A DNA stretch of 9,598 nucleotides from an uncultured Faecalibacterium sp. (GTDB lineage Bacteria > Bacillota > Clostridia > Oscillospirales > Ruminococcaceae): positions 1-9,598 of the forward strand of contig CABQER010000034.1 of the NCBI GenBank assembly GCA_902463235.1, given 5' to 3'. A model generated the notes under the pieces. That model did no database searches, was not told the DNA's origin, and worked only from the letters and a program-made list of their open reading frames with translations. Within the stretch, counting starts at the first letter, position 1, and each line of letters opens with the position of its first letter. The translations under genes were made by a program, and so were the position numbers. Positions 6,174-9,598 of this stretch are shown here, in pieces.

Positions 6174-6425
6174 GTCGGTCAGGCTGTCGCTGCATGGCTG
6201 TGGCCCGGCTACGCTACGGTTATCGGCATCAACACCTGCCGTGAAGCACGCAAGAAGGATCACGACAACTGGGTATCCAACGTCTGGAGCGATATCAAAG
6301 CCGACTGCAAGGGCAATGTGACCAATACCTTCTACCATGCCGGCATGATCTTCTGGAATGCTGCATCGACCATCAGCAGCTTTGGCCTTTCTGCCGTTAT
6401 GTCTCTGGGCATCATCTACTTCTAA
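6093..6425 (+). CDS. Double-glycine leader peptide 2 (bacteriocin-like precursor)
   Basis: A 110-residue precursor. The leader (residues 1-25) is identical in protein sequence to that of peptide 1 and ends in LSCEEMTYTEGG. The 85-residue core differs strongly: AWLWPGYATVIG in the first hydrophobic part, then CREARKKDHDNW, then a polar middle, then NTFYHAGMIFW leading into a C-terminal hydrophobic helix that ends SLGIIYF. There are two core cysteines (core positions 24 and 47), which could form a disulphide. Positions shared with the other cores are Trp10, the Arg-Lys pair, Asn-Trp near 34-35, and N-x5-G-x3-W near 53-63. The ATG at 6093 has AAAGGAG seven bases upstream. A strong terminator follows. 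The role is inferred from leader type; no immunity gene is adjacent. Confidence 0.85.
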   Translation: MENKIMMPASYNVLSCEEMTYTEGGATVGQAVAAWLWPGYATVIGINTCREARKKDHDNWVSNVWSDIKADCKGNVTNTFYHAGMIFWNAASTISSFGLSAVMSLGIIYF

Positions 6426-6453
6426 TTTTCAGGAGTACACCAAAGGGCTTTTT

Positions 6454-6490
6454 GCGGCGGCTCTTCAACGGAAGAGCCGCCGCTTTTTTT
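6454..6490 (+). terminator. Strong intrinsic terminator between peptide genes 2 and 3
   Basis: GCGGCGGCTCTTC (6454-6466) and GAAGAGCCGCCGC (6471-6483) form a perfect 13-bp stem with an AACG tetraloop, followed by seven T (6484-6490). Peptide 3's ribosome binding site begins 14 bases later, leaving no room for a separate promoter downstream of the hairpin. Confidence 0.95.
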
Positions 6491-6518
6491 ATCAAACCTA
6501 AAAAAGGAGTTTTGCTTT

Positions 6519-6848
6519 ATGACGAACGCCATTACTTATCCTGCTGCATACAATGTTTTGTCCTGCGAAGAAATGACCTACACCGAGGGCGGCGTAGGTG
6601 TTGTGGAAGCCGCCATGGCATGGTTCCCGCTGTACGGCTGGTACAAGGCTGTTTCTGCCATCCACGATTACCGCAAGGCAAATATCAACTCCAACTGGGT
6701 GGAAAACGGCATGAACGCTCTGGTTGCCCATGCTGAAAAAAGCCCCACGAACACTATCCATGACATCGGCTGCAGCTTCTGGTTCATTGGTTCCTGCGCA
6801 ACCATCATCGGCCTTGTGCCCAACGCCCTGTTGATCTTCGGCAACTAA
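6519..6848 (+). CDS. Double-glycine leader peptide 3 (bacteriocin-like precursor)
   Basis: A 109-residue precursor. The leader is again 25 residues (MTNAITYPAA then YNVLSCEEMTYTEGG). It has diverged in its first ten residues but is identical over the last fifteen, including the processing site. The 84-residue core has AWFPLYGWYKAV in the first hydrophobic part, similar to peptide 1. HDYRKANINSNW and NTIHDIGCSFW follow, then a hydrophobic C-terminus ending NALLIFGN. It has two cysteines, at core positions 60 and 68, placed differently from those in peptide 2. The ATG at 6519 has AGGAG nine bases upstream. The ribosome binding site context differs from genes 1 and 2: no CTTTGATTCAAAG dyad is present. 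The gene starts 28 bases after the preceding terminator. It is the last gene of the cluster and converges on dnaJ. Confidence 0.84.
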   Translation: MTNAITYPAAYNVLSCEEMTYTEGGVGVVEAAMAWFPLYGWYKAVSAIHDYRKANINSNWVENGMNALVAHAEKSPTNTIHDIGCSFWFIGSCATIIGLVPNALLIFGN

Positions 6849-6873
6849 GTCCCGGTCTCTGTTCTGAAAAAGC

Positions 6874-6916
6874 AAAAGCGGCGGCACCTCCCGTTTGGGA
6901 AGTGCCGCCGCTTTTT
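6874..6916. terminator. Bidirectional terminator between peptide 3 and dnaJ
   Basis: GCGGCGGCAC (6878-6887) pairs with GTGCCGCCGC (6902-6911), and an inner TCCC/GGGA pairing lies around a GTTT loop. AAAA on the left and TTTTT (6912-6916) on the right give T-tracts in both directions. It can therefore stop the peptide transcript on the plus strand and the dnaJ transcript on the minus strand. Confidence 0.9.
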
Positions 6917-6936
6917 ATGTTATGCGGTTTTCAGTC

Positions 6937-8115
6937 TCAGTTGTTGAACATGTCCTTCAGCTTTTTGAAGAAGCCCTTGCGCTTTTCGTAGTTTTCTTCT
7001 TTCAGGGTGCCCTCGAACTTCTTCAGGGCCTCCCGCTGGGTCTTGTTCAGCTTCTTGGGGATCTCCACCTCGCACTTGACGTACATATCACCGCGGCCGC
7101 GGCCATTCAGGTACTGGATGCCCTTGCCGCGCAGGCGGAAGGTGGTGCCGCTCTGGGTGCCCTCGGGCACGGTGTACTCCACCTTGCCGTCAATGGAGGG
7201 CACCTGCACGGTGTCGCCCAGCACGGCCTGACTGTAAGTGATGGGCACGGTGACCCACACATCGTAGCCGTCGCGCTGGAACACCTCGCTGGGGCGCACC
7301 GTGACCATGACGATCACATCACCGGCAGGACCGCCGTTGGCACCGGCATCGCCCATGCCGCGCAGTGCAAAGCTCTGGTCGTCGTCGATGCCCATGGGGA
7401 TGGACACCTCCAGCGTCTTTTTGGCAGCCACCTTGCCGCTGCCATGGCAGACCTTGCAGGGATTCTTGACCAGCTTGCCCTTGCCGCCACAGCGGGAGCA
7501 GGGCTGCTGGGTCTGCATCACGCCAAAGGGGGTGCGCTGCTGACGGATCACGAAGCCGCGGCCGCCGCAGTCCGGGCAGGTCTCGGGGCTGGAACCGGCG
7601 GCACAGCCGCTGCCGTGGCACTCGGTGCACTCCTGCTGGCGGGTGATGGTGATGTTCTTCTTGCAGCCGTGCACGGCCTCGTCAAAGCTCAGGGTGATGC
7701 GCACGCGGATATCCTGACCCTTGCGCGGTGCGTTGGGGTTCGCCTGACGGGACGAACCGCCAAAGCCGCCGAAGCCGCCGCCAAAGATATCGCCGAAAAT
7801 GTCACCCAGATCCACGCCGTCGCCGCCAAAACCGCCAAAGCCGCCCGCACCGGGGCCGCCGCCGTTCTGTGCTGCATAGGCAGGGTCAACACCTGCAAAG
7901 CCGTACTGGTCGTACAGCTGGCGCTTCTTCGGGTCCGAAAGCACCTCGTTTGCTTCGTTTACTTCCTTGAACTTTTCCTCGGCATCCTTATCGCCGGGGT
8001 TATAGTCCGGGTGGTATTTCATTGCAAGCTTGCGGTATGCCTTTTTGATCTCGGCATCGGTCGCAGTCTTGGATACCCCCAGCACTTCGTAGTAATCACG
8101 CTTTTCCTGTGCCAT
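6937..8115 (-). CDS. dnaJ: Chaperone protein DnaJ (Hsp40)
   Basis: A complete 392-residue type I DnaJ, the co-chaperone that delivers unfolded proteins to DnaK and stimulates its ATPase in the cytoplasm. Domains in order: a J-domain (about residues 5-70) with the essential HPD at 35-37; a Gly/Phe-rich linker (about 85-120) with repeated GGFGG and DIFGDIFGG; and a zinc-binding domain. That domain has four C-x-x-C-x-G-x-G repeats starting at Cys163, Cys180, Cys206 and Cys220. Two C-terminal substrate-binding domains follow. Length is normal (about 375-390). I prefer ATG 8115 (MAQEKRDYYEVLGV, the usual DnaJ N-terminus) with GAGAGG nine bases upstream. A GTG two codons earlier would sit too close to that site. 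It lies downstream of dnaK, separated by a hairpin. Confidence 0.98.
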   Translation of the reverse strand: MAQEKRDYYEVLGVSKTATDAEIKKAYRKLAMKYHPDYNPGDKDAEEKFKEVNEANEVLSDPKKRQLYDQYGFAGVDPAYAAQNGGGPGAGGFGGFGGDGVDLGDIFGDIFGGGFGGFGGSSRQANPNAPRKGQDIRVRITLSFDEAVHGCKKNITITRQQECTECHGSGCAAGSSPETCPDCGGRGFVIRQQRTPFGVMQTQQPCSRCGGKGKLVKNPCKVCHGSGKVAAKKTLEVSIPMGIDDDQSFALRGMGDAGANGGPAGDVIVMVTVRPSEVFQRDGYDVWVTVPITYSQAVLGDTVQVPSIDGKVEYTVPEGTQSGTTFRLRGKGIQYLNGRGRGDMYVKCEVEIPKKLNKTQREALKKFEGTLKEENYEKRKGFFKKLKDMFNN

Positions 8116-8181
8116 ATCCACTCACCTCTCCGGGAACGTTTGATCCGGGAAACGCCCCGGTTGGTTCCTCGCTCTATAACC

Positions 8182-8220
8182 AGCAAGAGCCGCTCCGGCA
8201 AAACCGGAGCGGCTTTTGCT
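8182..8220. terminator. Long hairpin between dnaK and dnaJ, possible terminator/attenuator
   Basis: GCCGCTCCGG (8189-8198) and CCGGAGCGGC (8204-8213) form a perfect 10-bp core. Including the flanks, 8182-8198 pairs with 8204-8220 over 17 base pairs with one G-T pair. On the minus strand (dnaK to dnaJ) the following bases are TCTTGCTGG, a poor T-tract. It may therefore be a partial terminator or an mRNA-stabilising or processing hairpin that sets the dnaK:dnaJ ratio. Confidence 0.6.
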
Positions 8221-8273
8221 ATTCCACGCGTGCGTCCGCCGGTTTGGCCGGGCACACACTGCTGTGTTTTTTA

Positions 8274-9598
8274 TCAGACTTCCTTGAAGTCGGCATCCAC
8301 AACGCCGTCATCACCCGGCTTCTGCTGGTTGTTTGCACCTGCGTCGGGGCCGGGCTGTGCACCGGCGGCCTGCTGTGCGGCAGCGGCTGCCTGATACATC
8401 TTCTCGAACACCTGACTCAGGGCCTCCTGCTTTGCCTTGATGTCGTCCACATTGCCGGACTGGACAGCGGTCTTGAGGTCAGCAAGCTTTGCCTCGGCAT
8501 CGCTCTTCACGTCTGCGGGCAGCTTGTCGCCGTTCTCCTTCAGCATCTTCTCGGTCTGGAACACCATCTGGTCGGCACCGTTGCGGATATCGACCTCTTC
8601 ACGCTTCTTCTTATCGTCGGCAGCAAACTGCTCAGCTTCCTTCACAGCCTTGTCGATGTCCTCCTTGGACATGTTGGTGGAAGCGGTGATGGTGATGTTC
8701 TGCTCCTTGCCGGTACCCAGATCCTTTGCGCTGACCTTCACGATGCCGTTTGCATCGATATCGAAGGTAACTTCGATCTGAGGCACACCACGGGGAGCCG
8801 GAGCGATGCCGTCCAGATGGAAGACACCCAGGCTCTTGTTGTCGCGTGCGAACTCACGCTCGCCCTGCAGAACGTTGACCTCAACAGAGGGCTGGTTGTC
8901 TGCAGCGGTGGAGAACACCTGACTCTTGTGGGTGGGGATGGTGGTATTGCGGTCAATGATCTTGGTGCACACGCCGCCCAGAGTTTCAATGCCCAGGCTC
9001 AGCGGGGTGACATCCAGCAGCAGCAGGCCCTTGACATCGCCCTGCAGCACGCCGCCCTGAATAGCAGCGCCCACAGCCACGCACTCATCGGGGTTGATGC
9101 CCTTGAAGGGCTCGCAGTTCAGTTCCTTCTTGACTGCATCGTAGACAGCGGGGATACGGGTGGAACCACCGACCATCAGGACCTTCTTCAGGTCAGAGGG
9201 ACGCAGGCCTGCATCCTGCAGAGCCTTGCGGACGGGGCCCATGGTGCGATCGACCAGATCAGCGGTCAGCTCGTTGAACTTTGCGCGGGTCAGGGTCATA
9301 TCCAAGTGCTTGGGGCCGGTAGCATCGGCAGTGATGAAGGGCAGGTTGATCTGGCTGCTCATTGCGCTGGACAGTTCGATCTTTGCCTTCTCGGCAGCTT
9401 CCTTCAAACGCTGCGCAGCCATCTTGTCCTTGCGCAGGTCGATGCCGTTCTCGGTCTGGAAGGCATCTGCCATCCAGTTGATGATGCGCTCATCGAAGTC
9501 ATCGCCGCCCAGATGGGTATCACCGTTGGTGGCCAGAACTTCGGTAACGCCGTCGCCCATCTCGATGATGGACACATCGAAGGTGCCGCCGCCCAGAT
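8274..9598 (-). CDS. dnaK: Chaperone protein DnaK (Hsp70), partial, N-terminus beyond right edge
   Basis: The last 440 residues of DnaK, the ATP-dependent Hsp70 chaperone of the cytoplasm; about 180 N-terminal residues lie outside the window. Reading enters at LGGGTFDVSI, the phosphate-binding signature of the nucleotide-binding domain. THLGGDDFDERI and VLMVGGSTRIPAV, two further Hsp70 signatures, follow. Then come the substrate-binding domain (LLLLDVTPLSLGIETLGG onward) and the helical lid. The disordered tail is rich in Ala and Gln and ends DDGVVDADFKEV. An in-frame GTG at 9575 could be mistaken for a start, but it lies inside the conserved signature. The order dnaK then dnaJ is the Firmicutes heat-shock arrangement. 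Its promoter and any CIRCE operator would lie upstream, beyond the window. Confidence 0.98.
   Translation of the reverse strand, partial: LGGGTFDVSIIEMGDGVTEVLATNGDTHLGGDDFDERIINWMADAFQTENGIDLRKDKMAAQRLKEAAEKAKIELSSAMSSQINLPFITADATGPKHLDMTLTRAKFNELTADLVDRTMGPVRKALQDAGLRPSDLKKVLMVGGSTRIPAVYDAVKKELNCEPFKGINPDECVAVGAAIQGGVLQGDVKGLLLLDVTPLSLGIETLGGVCTKIIDRNTTIPTHKSQVFSTAADNQPSVEVNVLQGEREFARDNKSLGVFHLDGIAPAPRGVPQIEVTFDIDANGIVKVSAKDLGTGKEQNITITASTNMSKEDIDKAVKEAEQFAADDKKKREEVDIRNGADQMVFQTEKMLKENGDKLPADVKSDAEAKLADLKTAVQSGNVDDIKAKQEALSQVFEKMYQAAAAAQQAAGAQPGPDAGANNQQKPGDDGVVDADFKEV

Noticed and set aside
6895..8394. 499-codon open frame on the plus strand
   Set aside because: Antisense shadow of dnaJ; low-complexity Ala/Leu/Val product that begins inside the bidirectional terminator.
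9573..9575. GTG at 9575 as the start of dnaK
   Set aside because: It encodes the Val of the conserved LGGGTFDVSI signature, and the frame stays open to the window edge, so the gene is simply cut.

Overview
The window looks like chromosomal DNA of a GC-rich, gut-type Clostridia bacterium (Oscillospiraceae/Ruminococcaceae; a Faecalibacterium, Gemmiger or Subdoligranulum relative is my best guess). This rests on spoVA genes, AGGAGG-type ribosome binding sites, a DUF4358 lipoprotein, an MBOAT/DHHW pair and DnaK/DnaJ of Firmicutes type. The species is inferred from protein character, not from a marker gene.

Layout. Minus strand, 1-900: the start of spoVAD (cut by the window edge) and complete spoVAC, two parts of the spore dipicolinate channel. 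Plus strand, 977-5195: a secreted VanY-like D,D-carboxypeptidase; a DUF4358 lipoprotein with its own promoter and terminator; then a tight two-gene unit of an MBOAT acyltransferase and a DHHW-family SGNH-like partner, which together probably acylate a cell-surface polymer. A strong terminator closes this block. Plus strand, 5329-6916: three tandem paralogous small genes encoding 107-110 residue peptides. Each has a 25-residue leader ending in a near-canonical double-glycine processing site (LSCEEMTYTEGG) and a divergent hydrophobic core of 82-85 residues. Minus strand, 6937-9598: dnaJ and the 3' two-thirds of dnaK in the usual dnaK-dnaJ order, converging on the peptide cluster through a shared bidirectional terminator.

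How it fits together. The flanks are housekeeping or envelope genes. The accessory item is the roughly 1.5 kb peptide cluster. The leaders are almost invariant and the cores differ. In peptides 1 and 2 a 104-bp block covering ribosome binding site and leader is 96% identical with only synonymous changes. This pattern suggests one export/processing enzyme (a C39-peptidase ABC transporter, not in this window) serving several different cargo peptides, i.e. an orphan bacteriocin-like or signalling peptide array. A hairpin terminator follows each peptide gene. The one after peptide 2 ends only 28 bases before the peptide 3 start codon, so peptide 3 probably depends on terminator read-through.
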